DNA from: JACVRW01 sp963826165
GTDB taxonomy: Bacteria > Actinomycetota > Thermoleophilia > Solirubrobacterales > Thermoleophilaceae
DNA: 64,000 bases
Reading direction: 5' to 3'
Assembly (NCBI GenBank): GCA_963826165.1
Contig: CAWGWC010000017.1
Span: 448,957 to 512,956, forward strand
A model generated the notes under the pieces. The model had not been told where the DNA came from and did not search any database. It saw nothing but the letters and a program-made list of their open reading frames with translations. The position numbers and the translations under genes were made by a program. This document shows positions 1 to 7,693 of the stretch, piece after piece (the stretch's first letter is position 1; each line of letters starts with the position of its first letter).

Positions 1-1
1 G

Positions 2-493
2 TACGGCGCTGACGTGGAGGGCGAGATCGAGAGCGTCCAGGGCGTGGAGGATGACGTGGGCTCCGACGAGGCGGGCGAGGTCCACCCGGTGGAGGTGTCC
101 GTGAGGTTCATCGAGTACACCGGCGTGTACGCCTTCGCGCCGGCCATCGGAACGGCCCACGGCCTCTATGCCGGGCGGCCGAACCTGACCCCCGAGCGGG
201 TGACCGAGATGGTCGAGCAGCGCCCCATACCGATGGTGCTGCACGGCGGCACGGGGCTCGAGGCCGAGGAGTTCCGGGACCTGATCGCGCGGGGCTGCGC
301 CAAGGTCAACATCTCCACCGCGCTGAAGATCGCGTTCGTCGATTCCCATCGGGAGTACCTGGAAGAGAACCCGTCGAAGCACGACCCACCCGCGCTGCTG
401 CGCCACGTGAGCGACGCGGTCAAGGCCATGGCCATCGAGCACATGCGCATCTTCGGCTCCGCCGGCAAGGCCGCCAACACGGTCGTCGCCTGA
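2..493 (+). CDS. class II ketose-bisphosphate aldolase, C-terminal part
   Basis: The gene enters from the left edge, so its N-terminus and true start are missing; 163 codons are visible. Class II aldolases split ketose bisphosphates into dihydroxyacetone phosphate and an aldehyde using a zinc ion. The visible part has the IGTAHGLY segment (zinc-ligand His), the LHGGTGL segment (second zinc His and glycine loop) and KVNISTALK (phosphate loop). The VEGEIESVQGVEDDV stretch is typical of fructose- or tagatose-bisphosphate aldolases. It overlaps the HAD gene by one base (TGATG) and heads an operon with dhaL and dhaK. The substrate cannot be decided from the sequence. Confidence 0.9.
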   Translation, partial: YGADVEGEIESVQGVEDDVGSDEAGEVHPVEVSVRFIEYTGVYAFAPAIGTAHGLYAGRPNLTPERVTEMVEQRPIPMVLHGGTGLEAEEFRDLIARGCAKVNISTALKIAFVDSHREYLEENPSKHDPPALLRHVSDAVKAMAIEHMRIFGSAGKAANTVVA

Positions 494-1281
494 TGCCCGC
501 CCTCTTCTTCGACTGCGACGGCGTGCTGGCGGACACCGAGCGCTACGGGCACCTGCCCGCGTTCAACGAGACCTTCGAGCAGGAGGGACTGCCCGTGCGC
601 TGGTCGGACGACGACTACGCCGAGAAGCTCCTGATCGGCGGGGGCAAGGAGCGCATGGCGTCGCTGCTGACCGACGACTTCGTGCGCGAGAACGGACTGC
701 CGGCCGATCCCGAGGGCCAGCGCGAGCTGCTGGCCGGCTGGCACCGGGTCAAGACGGCGGCGTTCAAGGCGCGGGTGGAGTCGGGCGCAATGCCGGGCCG
801 CCCGGGCATCGCGCGCATCGTGGACGAGGCGCTGGCGGCCGGCTGGACCCTTGCGGTGGCCTCCACGTCGGCCGAGCCGTCCGTACGCGGTGTGCTCGAG
901 CACGCGGTGGGCCAGGACAAGGCGGCCCGGTTCGAGGTGCTGGCCGGCGATGTGGTGCCGGCCAAGAAGCCGGACCCCGCGATCTACACGATGGCGCTCG
1001 AGCGCACCGGCGCCGATCCCGCCGAGACGATCGTCATCGAGGACTCGCGCAACGGCCTGCGTGCCGCGGTGGGCGCGGGATTGCGGTGTGTGGTCACCGT
1101 GAGCAGCTACACGACCGGGGAGGACTTCTCGGAGGCGGTGCTGGTGGTGTCGAGCCTCGGCGACCCCGAGGAGCCCACCGAGGTCCTCGCCAACAACAGC
1201 CCGGCCGAGCCCGGCCGGTACGTCACTTTGGACGATCTGCAGGCCTGCCTGCGGGTCCCTGCCCCTCAGGAGGTCAGATGA
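493..1281 (+). CDS. HAD-superfamily phosphatase, CbbY/beta-phosphoglucomutase type
   Basis: The 262-residue protein carries all HAD motifs: FDCDGVLADTE near the N-terminus (nucleophile Asp plus acid Asp), a motif II Ser/Thr in VASTS, KKPDPAIY (motif III Lys) and VIEDSRNG (motif IV acidic residues). The DGVLADTE form and the helical cap behind it match CbbY-like sugar-phosphate phosphatases and phosphoglucomutases. The start overlaps the aldolase stop by one base and the stop overlaps dhaL by four (ATGA), so the genes are translationally coupled. It probably acts on a sugar phosphate of the operon's pathway, but the substrate is unknown. Confidence 0.88.
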   Translation: MPALFFDCDGVLADTERYGHLPAFNETFEQEGLPVRWSDDDYAEKLLIGGGKERMASLLTDDFVRENGLPADPEGQRELLAGWHRVKTAAFKARVESGAMPGRPGIARIVDEALAAGWTLAVASTSAEPSVRGVLEHAVGQDKAARFEVLAGDVVPAKKPDPAIYTMALERTGADPAETIVIEDSRNGLRAAVGAGLRCVVTVSSYTTGEDFSEAVLVVSSLGDPEEPTEVLANNSPAEPGRYVTLDDLQACLRVPAPQEVR

Positions 1282-1922
1282 GCGACGCTGCCCTGCCGGA
1301 CGCCGAGCGGCTGGTCCGGACCATCTCCGAAACGGTGCTGGAGAACGAGAAGTACTTCTCCGACCTCGACGCCGTGGTCGGCGACGGGGACTTCGGCTAC
1401 TCCCTTGCCCGCGGCTTCGGCAAGCTGCTCGAGGACTGGGACAGCCTCGAGTACGACGACGTGTCCGGGTTGTTGAAGAAGACGGCCATCGTGCTGTCGA
1501 GCCGCATCGGCGGCACCTCCGGCCCGATCTGGGGCACGGCCTTCCTGCGCGCCGGAACCGCCCTCAAGGACACGCCCGATCCGAGCGGAGAGGACGTGGT
1601 GGCGGCGCTGCGGGCCGCGATCGAGGGGATCAAGCAACGCGGCAACTCCGATCTCGGCGACAAGACCCTGCTCGACTCGCTCATCCCCGCCACCGACAAG
1701 CTCGAGGAGGAGCTCGGCAACGGGGCCGGAGCCTCCGACGCCCTGACCGCTGCGGCGGCTACCGCCCGCGAGAGCGCCGAGGCCACCAAGACGATGCTGG
1801 CCAAGCGCGGACGCGCCTCCTACGCAGGAGAGCGCAGCCAGGACTCGGTCGACGCGGGAGCGATGGGCGTCGCCGTCCTGTTCGAGAGCGTCAGCAAGGA
1901 GTGGAGTCCCACCAGCGTCTAG
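1278..1922 (+). CDS. dhaL: dihydroxyacetone kinase-type subunit DhaL
   Basis: DhaL is the nucleotide-binding subunit of dihydroxyacetone-type kinases. The 214-residue protein shows the Mg-binding triad DAVVGDGDFG, the IGGTSGP loop, GDKTLLDSL and the C-terminal RGRASYAGERSQDSVDAGA segment, all family hallmarks, at normal length. The start is the ATG overlapping the HAD stop (ATGA), preceded by AGGAGGT; the frame is open upstream but that extension is shadow sequence. No dhaM phosphotransferase gene follows in the window, so the phosphate donor (ATP or a PTS relay elsewhere) is open. Confidence 0.93.
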   Translation: MSDAALPDAERLVRTISETVLENEKYFSDLDAVVGDGDFGYSLARGFGKLLEDWDSLEYDDVSGLLKKTAIVLSSRIGGTSGPIWGTAFLRAGTALKDTPDPSGEDVVAALRAAIEGIKQRGNSDLGDKTLLDSLIPATDKLEEELGNGAGASDALTAAAATARESAEATKTMLAKRGRASYAGERSQDSVDAGAMGVAVLFESVSKEWSPTSV

Positions 1923-1951
1923 CGCCGGATCCCCGGCGGAGGAGGAGTCCC

Positions 1952-2947
1952 GTGAAGAAGTTCGTGAACGACCCGCAGCAGTTCGTGCCCGAGATGTGCA
2001 AGGGCATCGCCCTGGCCAATCCCGATTCGCTGCGCTACGTGCCGGAGTACAACCTGATCATGCGCGCCGACATGCCGAGCGACGACAAGGTCTCGATCAT
2101 CCAGGGCTCGGGTTCGGGCCACGAGCCGGCGCACGTGATGGCGGTCGGACGAGGCATGCTCGACGCAGCCTGTCCGGGAGACGTGTTCGCCGCGCCGCCC
2201 AGCGACTACGTCTACGAGACGTCCAAGCTGCTCAACAGCGAGAAGGGCGTCCTCCACATCATCAACAACTACACCGGCGACAAGATGGCCTTCGACATGG
2301 GCCGCGAGCTGGCCGAGGCGGAGGACGTCAAGGTGGGCACGGTGGTGGTCGACGACGACGTGTCGGTCAAGGACTCCACCTACACGGTCGGCCGCCGCGG
2401 CGTGGCCGGCAACTTCTTCGTCATCAAGGCCCTCGGAGCGGCCTCCGAGCGGGGCGACGACCTCGACTCGCTGGTGGCGCTCGGGGAGCGGGTCAACTCG
2501 GTCACGCGCTCGATGGGCATGGCCCTCACCTCGTGCACGCCGCCGGCCAAGGGGTCGCCGCTGTTCGAGCTGGGGGACGACGAGGTCGAGATGGGCGTGG
2601 GCATCCACGGCGAGCCGGGCCGGCGCCGGGAGAAGATCAAGTCGGCCAACGAGCTCATCGACGAGATGCTCGAGGCCGTGGTCACCGACCTGCCCTACGA
2701 GTCCGGCGACGAGGTCAGTCTGATGATCAACGGGCTGGGTGGCACGCCGATCTCGGAGCTCTACATCCTGTACGGGCGCGCGCACGAGCAGCTCGCCGAC
2801 CGCGGCATCACGGTCGGCCGTTCGTACGTGGGCGAGTACTGCACGTCGCTCGACATGGCAGGGGCGTCGGTCACCCTGGTCAAGCTCGACGACGAGCTCA
2901 AGGAGCTGTTCACGGCTCCCGCCGAGATCGCCGCGCGGGTCTTCTAG
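1952..2947 (+). CDS. dhaK: dihydroxyacetone kinase-type subunit DhaK
   Basis: DhaK binds the ketose substrate covalently through a histidine. The 331-residue protein has the GSGSGHEPAH motif and GVGIHGEPG, whose His219 sits where the hemiaminal-forming His lies in the family, and FFVIKALGAAAE-like helices. The GTG start at 1952 follows a GGAGGAG ribosome site by about four bases; the open frame upstream is not protein-like. The order L then K, behind an aldolase and a phosphatase, suggests use of a C3-C4 ketose such as dihydroxyacetone or erythrulose. The stop overlaps the convergent phosphatase gene by four bases. Confidence 0.93.
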   Translation: MKKFVNDPQQFVPEMCKGIALANPDSLRYVPEYNLIMRADMPSDDKVSIIQGSGSGHEPAHVMAVGRGMLDAACPGDVFAAPPSDYVYETSKLLNSEKGVLHIINNYTGDKMAFDMGRELAEAEDVKVGTVVVDDDVSVKDSTYTVGRRGVAGNFFVIKALGAASERGDDLDSLVALGERVNSVTRSMGMALTSCTPPAKGSPLFELGDDEVEMGVGIHGEPGRRREKIKSANELIDEMLEAVVTDLPYESGDEVSLMINGLGGTPISELYILYGRAHEQLADRGITVGRSYVGEYCTSLDMAGASVTLVKLDDELKELFTAPAEIAARVF

Positions 2948-3486
2948 AGCTCCATCGCTTCGCCGTGGGCGAGGGCGGACTCCGGGGGCACGAACCGTCC
3001 GGAGTCCGCCAGCGCCGCGCGGATGGTTCCGGCGTGCGCGATCGCGAGAGCCGGCCGCGGCCCGGCCGTCATGATCGCCAACGCCGAGCGTGTGCGGGCC
3101 ATCTGCTCGGCCATCGACTCGCCGCCGGGAAAGCGAAACGAAGGATCGCCGGCCAGGAAGGCGGCGTGCAGCTCTGGGGTCTCGCGGGCCAGATCCGTCA
3201 CCAGCCGCCCCTCCCATTCGCCGCGATCGGACTCGATGAGCTCCTCGAGCACCCTCGGCTGGAGGCCGAGCGCCGCGCCCACCAGCTCTGCGGTGTCGCG
3301 CGCCCGCCGGAGGGGGGAGGTCCAGATCGCCGCCACCCCGGCGCCACTCAGGCGCTCGGCCAGGGCCTCGGCCTGGGCCGCGCCCGTGGCGCTCAACGGC
3401 GGGTCGCGCCGGCCGAGGATGCGCCCGGCGGCGTTGTCGTCGGTCTCGCCGTGGCGCGCCAGCCAAACGCTGAGCCGCAACCGCAT
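2944..3486 (-). CDS. histidine phosphatase family protein (phosphoglycerate-mutase-like)
   Basis: The 180-residue protein begins with the catalytic ARHGETDDN motif, continues with SPLRRARDTAE and ends with the IAHAGTIRA histidine motif, which are the parts of the phosphohistidine catalytic core. Such enzymes range from metabolite phosphatases (CobC-like, GpmB-like) to broad phosphatases; the exact substrate is unknown. I chose the ATG at 3486 because a TACGGT box ends six bases upstream, which fits the leaderless pattern seen throughout the window; an ATG at 3522 would add 12 residues. It is convergent with dhaK. Confidence 0.85.
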   Translation of the reverse strand: MRLRLSVWLARHGETDDNAAGRILGRRDPPLSATGAAQAEALAERLSGAGVAAIWTSPLRRARDTAELVGAALGLQPRVLEELIESDRGEWEGRLVTDLARETPELHAAFLAGDPSFRFPGGESMAEQMARTRSALAIMTAGPRPALAIAHAGTIRAALADSGRFVPPESALAHGEAMEL

Positions 3487-3492
3487 GAGCGG

Positions 3493-3498
3493 ACCGTA
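3493..3498 (-). promoter_or_regulatory. leaderless -10 box of histidine phosphatase
   Basis: TACGGT on the minus strand ends six bases before the ATG at 3486. Confidence 0.5.
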
Positions 3499-3539
3499 TC
3501 CGGCGTAGAAGGCGGCTAGCATGACCCGGCCCGATCACC

Positions 3540-4106
3540 ATGCCCAACGCGATCCGCATCACCTTTGCCGGCCTCCTCGCCGTCGCCTTGACGGTCGCGC
3601 CCGCGCCGGCGGCGTCACCGCCGCTGGATCCGGACGCCGCACGGGAGAGCGCCGGCGCCGCCCAGGGCCCCGACCTCGGACGCTGGCGACTGAGCCGCCA
3701 CGGCTTCGGGCGGCTGACGGTCGGCCTGACGCGCGCCGAGATCGAACGGCGCGCCGGGCGCCGCCTCAGGTTCGTCTACAACACCGGGTCCTGTGCGATC
3801 TGGAACGTTCGCGGTGCCAGGGGCCTCTCGGTCATGACCACCAGGGGCCGGCTCGCCCGCGTCTACATCGGCAGCGGAGCCTGGCGCACCAGCCTCGGTA
3901 TCGGCCTCGGCGACACCGCGAGCGCCGTGCGCAGCCGCTATCCGCGCCTTCGCACCGAGCCCCATGCCTACGACCCCGACGGTCAGTATCTGATCGTCCG
4001 AGGGCCCAGGCGGCGGGTCGTCTTCGAGACCGACGGGAACGACGAGGTGACCGGCATCCGCGGAGGCCGCGTGCCGGAGGTCATGTACGTCGAGGGCTGC
4101 GCGTGA
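3540..4106 (+). CDS. secreted hypothetical protein with duplicated SmpA/BLIP-like motif
   Basis: This 188-residue protein starts with a signal peptide (hydrophobic core about residues 8-20, then APAPAAS, a likely cleavage region). The mature part holds two related stretches, GFGRLTVGLTRAEIERRAG and LGIGLGDTASAVRSRYP, resembling the small alpha-beta repeats of BLIP/SmpA-type exported proteins. A single Cys pair (CAIW and the terminal GCA) could form a disulfide. It is probably exported by Sec; function is unknown. It diverges from the phosphatase gene, with a TAGCAT box at 3517-3522 upstream. Confidence 0.75.
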   Translation: MPNAIRITFAGLLAVALTVAPAPAASPPLDPDAARESAGAAQGPDLGRWRLSRHGFGRLTVGLTRAEIERRAGRRLRFVYNTGSCAIWNVRGARGLSVMTTRGRLARVYIGSGAWRTSLGIGLGDTASAVRSRYPRLRTEPHAYDPDGQYLIVRGPRRRVVFETDGNDEVTGIRGGRVPEVMYVEGCA

Positions 4107-4107
4107 C

Positions 4108-4129
4108 TTAACAAACAACCGTTCGCTAT
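4108..4129. promoter_or_regulatory. candidate TetR operator before the metallo-hydrolase gene
   Basis: An imperfect inverted repeat, TTAACAA-N8-TCGCTAT, closely matches (17 of 22 positions) the site at 5578-5599 in front of the neighbouring tetR gene. It overlaps the -10 box TATCGT (4127-4132). Occurrence only at the two outer ends of the convergent pair argues that the TetR protein controls both genes. Confidence 0.65.
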
Positions 4130-4132
4130 CGT
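4127..4132 (+). promoter_or_regulatory. leaderless -10 box of metallo-hydrolase gene
   Basis: TATCGT ends seven bases before GTG 4140, overlapping the candidate TetR operator. Confidence 0.5.
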
Positions 4133-4139
4133 GCCCGGC

Positions 4140-4946
4140 GTGCGCGCGCGATGGCTCGGATGGGCGGGGGTGGAGCTCCAGGCCGGTGACGAGGCGCTGG
4201 TCATCGATCCGCTGTCCGATGCGGCGGCCGTGTTCGCGCCGTTGGGCGATGCCAGCGAGGAGGCGGAGCTGCCGGCCGTGGTGTCGCCGGATAACGCCGG
4301 CCGCGCCGTGGCCGGCCTGGTCAGCCACCTCCACCGCGACCACGCCGACGCCGCGGCTCTCGCGGCTGCCCTGTCTCCGGGCGCGCCCGTGCTGACGCCA
4401 CCCGCCGGCGGGGGAGAGGGTCTGGAGGAGCTCGCGCTGCTTCAGGCAGCGACCGAGCTCGAGCGGACCGGGCTCGAGCTAAGGACCTGCGCGCCGTGGG
4501 AGACGGTAGACGCGGGCGGCTTCCGCTGCACCGCCCTCCCGGCGGTCGACGGCCTGGGCGACCCCCAGGTCTCCTGGGCGGTGGAGGCGGACGGGTGCCG
4601 GATCCTGCACCTCGGGGACACCATGTTCCACGCGTTCTGGTGGCGGATGAGGGTGCGTTGCGGCCCGTTCGACGTGGTCTTCGCTCCCATCAACGGGGCG
4701 GTCATCGACTTCCCGCACCGTCAGCCGCCGAGCCCGCTCCCCGCCGTGATGGATCCTGAACAGGCCGCGCTGGCCTGCGAGATCCTGGGCGCTCGGACGG
4801 TGGTGCCGATGCACTACGACGGCTACCGGCTCAATCGCCACTACCGCCCGGTCGGCGACGCGGGCGCGGCATTCGCGGCCGCCGCCGAGGCACGCGGGCT
4901 CAGCGTGACGGCGCTGGAGCCAGGAAACTCGCTGGACGGCGGCTGA
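4140..4946 (+). CDS. MBL-fold metallo-hydrolase (UlaG-like)
   Basis: The 268-residue protein shows the metallo-beta-lactamase metal site: SHLHRDHAD (HxHxDH), LGDTMFHAF (GD motif) and VVPMHYDGY near the C-terminus, with no long insertions. This layout resembles the UlaG/YtnP-like lactonase and phosphodiesterase subgroup; the substrate is unknown. The GTG at 4140 is preferred over GTG 4131 because it lies seven bases after the TATCGT box. The gene is convergent with tetR, and the shared operator implies repression released by some ligand, perhaps its own substrate. Confidence 0.82.
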   Translation: MRARWLGWAGVELQAGDEALVIDPLSDAAAVFAPLGDASEEAELPAVVSPDNAGRAVAGLVSHLHRDHADAAALAAALSPGAPVLTPPAGGGEGLEELALLQAATELERTGLELRTCAPWETVDAGGFRCTALPAVDGLGDPQVSWAVEADGCRILHLGDTMFHAFWWRMRVRCGPFDVVFAPINGAVIDFPHRQPPSPLPAVMDPEQAALACEILGARTVVPMHYDGYRLNRHYRPVGDAGAAFAAAAEARGLSVTALEPGNSLDGG

Positions 4947-4956
4947 GGGCGGCCGA

Positions 4957-5562
4957 TCAGCCGCGTCGAGGCTGGATCGCGCGCAGCATCGCCGCGCGAC
5001 CGCGTTTCGCCGCATCCGCCTCGGCGCGCAGCTGAACCGCCTGATTGACCCCCTGCGCAATGGCGTTCAACTCGAACGCCACCTGCGCCGGATCGGTGCC
5101 GGGCTCCAGCTCGCCCCGCTCGAGGGCCACGGTGACCTCTCGCTCCAGCACCTCCAGCCAGCGCCGGCTGAGCGTCACGACCGCGTCGTGAACCGCGCCG
5201 GGTCGCCCGTCCCAGTCCGCGGCCGCCTGGGTGAGGAAGCACCCGCCGGGGAAGACGTCGCCATCGAGGTACGCCAGCCAGGCGTCGATGATCGCCTCGA
5301 GGCGTGCGAGGCCGCGTTCGGCGGCGGAGGCGGGGCCCCACACCACCTCGGTGAACACGTCGCCGGCGCGCTCGAGAGCCGCTAGCTGCAGGGCCTCCTT
5401 CGTCCCGAACGGGCCCAGGACGCCCGCCTTGCTCATCTCCAGCCGGTCGGCGAGGGCACCGAGCGTCACGCCGCCCAGCCCGATGCGTGATGCGTCGGCC
5501 ACGAACTCGCTCACGATCGTGTCGCGGGTGCGAGCGGCTTCGGCGCGGGAGCTGCGTGGCAT
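4957..5562 (-). CDS. TetR/AcrR family transcriptional regulator
   Basis: The 201-residue protein has an N-terminal helix-turn-helix (about residues 12-58, with GLGGVTLGALADRLEMSKAG and FGTKEAL) and a C-terminal all-helical ligand domain resembling TetR_C_6/YcdC-type proteins. The ATG at 5562 follows a TACCCT box by six bases, so the mRNA is probably leaderless. An inverted repeat just upstream (5578-5599) would give autorepression, and a near copy lies before the convergent MBL hydrolase gene. The ligand is unknown. Confidence 0.9.
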   Translation of the reverse strand: MPRSSRAEAARTRDTIVSEFVADASRIGLGGVTLGALADRLEMSKAGVLGPFGTKEALQLAALERAGDVFTEVVWGPASAAERGLARLEAIIDAWLAYLDGDVFPGGCFLTQAAADWDGRPGAVHDAVVTLSRRWLEVLEREVTVALERGELEPGTDPAQVAFELNAIAQGVNQAVQLRAEADAAKRGRAAMLRAIQPRRG

Positions 5563-5568
5563 GAGCCG

Positions 5569-5574
5569 AGGGTA
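5569..5574 (-). promoter_or_regulatory. leaderless -10 box of tetR
   Basis: TACCCT on the minus strand, six bases before ATG 5562 and adjacent to the operator. Confidence 0.45.
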
Positions 5575-5577
5575 GCA

Positions 5578-5599
5578 ATAGCAATCGACCGTTTGCTAT
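5578..5599. promoter_or_regulatory. candidate TetR operator before tetR
   Basis: A perfect inverted repeat ATAGCAA-N8-TTGCTAT lies just upstream of the tetR -10 box, where bound repressor would block RNA polymerase. A near copy is at 4108-4129. Confidence 0.7.
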
Positions 5600-5680
5600 C
5601 GTGCGTTGTAACCCCAGGGCCCTCACGACTGTCACAGTGAGCGTGACCTGTGCACTCTCTACACGGACGGCCGACGGCGC

Positions 5681-5686
5681 TAGCTT
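5681..5686 (+). promoter_or_regulatory. leaderless -10 box of ECF sigma gene
   Basis: TAGCTT ends eight bases before GTG 5695. Confidence 0.5.
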
Positions 5687-5694
5687 TCCCGACC

Positions 5695-6267
5695 GTGACG
5701 GACGAAGACGTCCTGTTGGTCAGGCGCGCCCGCAACGGCGAGCTGAGAGCGTTCGAGCAACTCGTCGCCCGCCACGGTGAGGTGGTTTTCCGAGTGGCCG
5801 CGCGAGTGGTCGGGACCGCGGAGGCCGACGACGTGAGCCAGGACGCCCTGCTGCGCGCCTATCACCGCCTGGACAGCTTCCGCGGCGAAGGCAGCTTTCG
5901 GTCCTGGTTGCTGCGGATCGTGCACAACACGGCCCTGAACCATCTCCAGAGGCGCGTGCCCGAGCCGGTCGGGGGCAGCGACGACATCGAGCAGACGGTC
6001 CCGGCGACCGAGGGTTCGCGCGAGCCGGTAAGTCGCCTCGAGCGGCGCGAGCGAGCCGAGCGGCTCGAGCTCAAGCTCCGGAACCTGCGCCCAGAGCACC
6101 GCTCGGTGCTCGTACTCCGGGACCTCGAAGGAATGGCCTACGACGAGATCGCGCTCATCACCGACTCCCCGCTCGGCAGCGTCAAGGGCCGGCTCCACCG
6201 CGCCCGCAACGAGCTGATCGAGATCCTGCGCAACAACACCTACGACTGGGAGCTGCCTCATGAATGA
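5695..6267 (+). CDS. ECF-type RNA polymerase sigma-70 factor
   Basis: The 190-residue protein has region 2 (EADDVSQDALLRAYHRLDSF, then FRSWLLRIVHN) and region 4 (LRPEHRSVLVLRDLEGMAYDEIA, LGSVKGRLHRAR), the complete small sigma-factor layout. ECF sigmas direct RNA polymerase to a small regulon, usually held in check by an anti-sigma encoded next door. GTG 5695 was chosen for its TAGCTT box; the frame is open to 5650. The stop overlaps the start of the next small gene, which fits an anti-sigma position although no zinc-finger motif is visible there. Confidence 0.92.
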   Translation: MTDEDVLLVRRARNGELRAFEQLVARHGEVVFRVAARVVGTAEADDVSQDALLRAYHRLDSFRGEGSFRSWLLRIVHNTALNHLQRRVPEPVGGSDDIEQTVPATEGSREPVSRLERRERAERLELKLRNLRPEHRSVLVLRDLEGMAYDEIALITDSPLGSVKGRLHRARNELIEILRNNTYDWELPHE

Positions 6268-6486
6268 CGAACCCGAGGCCGGCCCCGCGGAGCGGCGGCT
6301 CGACGAGCACCTCGCGCTCCTGCGTGATTCCCCCCCGAGCCCGGCACGGCGCTCGTGCCGAGCGTGGTGCGCACCGCCCGCTGGCAGGGCATGCTGCGCG
6401 CCCCTCTGCGGGTGGTGGCGATGATCGGGGCCGCCATCCTCCAGGGCGTTACGACCCTGGCGGGTGGGGGCAGCAGGCGAGCATGA
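6260..6486 (+). pseudogene. small protein downstream of ECF sigma factor, frameshifted
   Basis: ATG 6260 overlaps the sigma-factor stop and opens a protein-like acidic N-terminus (MNDEPEAGPAERRLDEHLA). At a run of seven C (6330-6336) the frame is lost. With one C added it continues through TARWQGMLRAPLRVVAMIG to a TGA at 6484-6486 that overlaps the channel gene's ATG, giving about 76 residues. Coupling at both ends shows a real gene. The position suggests an accessory or anti-sigma protein with one hydrophobic stretch, but nothing proves this. The missing C could be a sequencing error or a true mutation. Confidence 0.6.
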
Positions 6487-7304
6487 GCGCGCCGGCCATC
6501 ACCGTGCTCGACAACGCCCAGGAGTCGCTGGGCGGCTTTCTGCCCCGGCTTGGGGGCGCCCTGCTGTTGCTCCTCGTGGGTTTGCTGGTGGCGGCGCTCA
6601 TCGGCCGGCTTGCGCGCGGGGCACTCCAAGCCGCCGGCGTGGACGACCTCGGCGACCGCTGGGGCATCGCGGACGTGCTCGAGCGAGCCGGCCTCGGCCG
6701 CGCGCTCTCCAGGCTGATCGGGCGGGTCCTCCGGATCGCCGTGAGCGTCGTCGTCGTGCTGGCGGCGCTGTCGCTGGTGGGCCTCCAGTTCCTCGACGAA
6801 GCCCTCAACGAGGCGGTTCTCTTCCTGCCGAGCCTGCTCGTCGCCGGCGTGCTCCTGCTGGCCGGCGTGGTGCTCGGCGGATTCGCCCGCGACTGGGGCG
6901 ACCGAGTGGGGTACCAGATGGACCTGCCGCTGCCACTGGGGCGGGTGGCCCAGGTGGCGGTGGTAGCGGTGTTCGCGATCACCGCCGCCGCCCAGGTGGC
7001 GGTGTCAACGGTCATTCTGATGGCGTTCGTGATCCTCCTGCTCGGCGCGGCCGGCGCCACCTTCGCCTTGGCCTTCGGACTCGGCGGCCGCGAGGTGGCT
7101 CGTGAGCTCAGCGCCGGGCGCTACCTGAGGACGGCCTACCGCTCCGGACAGCTCATCTCGTTCGGTGACGTGCGCGGCCGCATCGAGTCCATCGACACCG
7201 CGGCCACCGTCCTGCGCACCGACGCGGGCACCGTGAGGGTGCCCAACAACCTACTGCTCGGCTCCGTGGTCACCGTCCATGAGGAAGACCCGCAGCAGAC
7301 GTAA
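6483..7304 (+). CDS. mechanosensitive ion channel-like membrane protein (CmpX/small MscS type)
   Basis: The 273-residue protein has about five transmembrane segments: a first helix near residues 20-45, then 80-105, 110-140, 160-185 and 185-210. It ends in a short beta domain, SFGDVRGRIESIDTAATVLR followed by VRVPNNLLL. That last part is the MscS middle-domain signature (GDxxGxVxxI...T.LRT...PN). The large C-terminal MscS domain is absent, as in CmpX-type proteins. It lies in an operon behind the ECF sigma factor, overlapping the small frameshifted gene by four bases, so it may answer osmotic or envelope stress. Confidence 0.82.
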   Translation: MSAPAITVLDNAQESLGGFLPRLGGALLLLLVGLLVAALIGRLARGALQAAGVDDLGDRWGIADVLERAGLGRALSRLIGRVLRIAVSVVVVLAALSLVGLQFLDEALNEAVLFLPSLLVAGVLLLAGVVLGGFARDWGDRVGYQMDLPLPLGRVAQVAVVAVFAITAAAQVAVSTVILMAFVILLLGAAGATFALAFGLGGREVARELSAGRYLRTAYRSGQLISFGDVRGRIESIDTAATVLRTDAGTVRVPNNLLLGSVVTVHEEDPQQT

Positions 7305-7335
7305 CTTTCGCCGTCGCGGTCCTGTCTCCCAGGAG

Positions 7336-7686
7336 ATGACGCAAACACGGGAATCGCGACGCGCCCTCTACGAAGAGGCCATGACCATCGTGAGGCGGGA
7401 GTACGCCGCCGAGCTGCGGCTGCCGGAGGTGGCGCACCGCATCGGCGCTTCCACCAGAGCCCTGCAGAGAGCCTTTGCCGAGAACGGTGAGCGCTCCTTC
7501 AGCGAGGAACTGCGCCTGCGCCGGCTGGAGGTTGCGGCCCGGCTGCTCCAGGGCACCGATCTCCCGGTGGGAGCGGTCGCGCTCCGCGTCGGGTACGGCG
7601 ACCACGCTCCCTTCAGCAAGGCCTTCCGTCGTTGCTACGGGGTCGCGCCCCGCCAGCGCAGGCAGCTCGACCTGAACGCCGCCTGA
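7336..7686 (+). CDS. stand-alone AraC-type DNA-binding protein
   Basis: This 116-residue protein is little more than an AraC C-terminal domain with its two helix-turn-helix units: LPEVAHRIGASTRALQRAF and VGAVALRVGYGDHAPFSKAF, ending in the conserved FRRCYGVAPRQRR. There is no ligand-binding domain. The ATG at 7336 is the first good start after the channel gene, but AGGAG abuts it, so ATG 7279 or ATG 7381 remain possible. It probably regulates the channel operon or another stress gene. Confidence 0.8.
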   Translation: MTQTRESRRALYEEAMTIVRREYAAELRLPEVAHRIGASTRALQRAFAENGERSFSEELRLRRLEVAARLLQGTDLPVGAVALRVGYGDHAPFSKAFRRCYGVAPRQRRQLDLNAA

Positions 7687-7693
7687 CGCCGGC

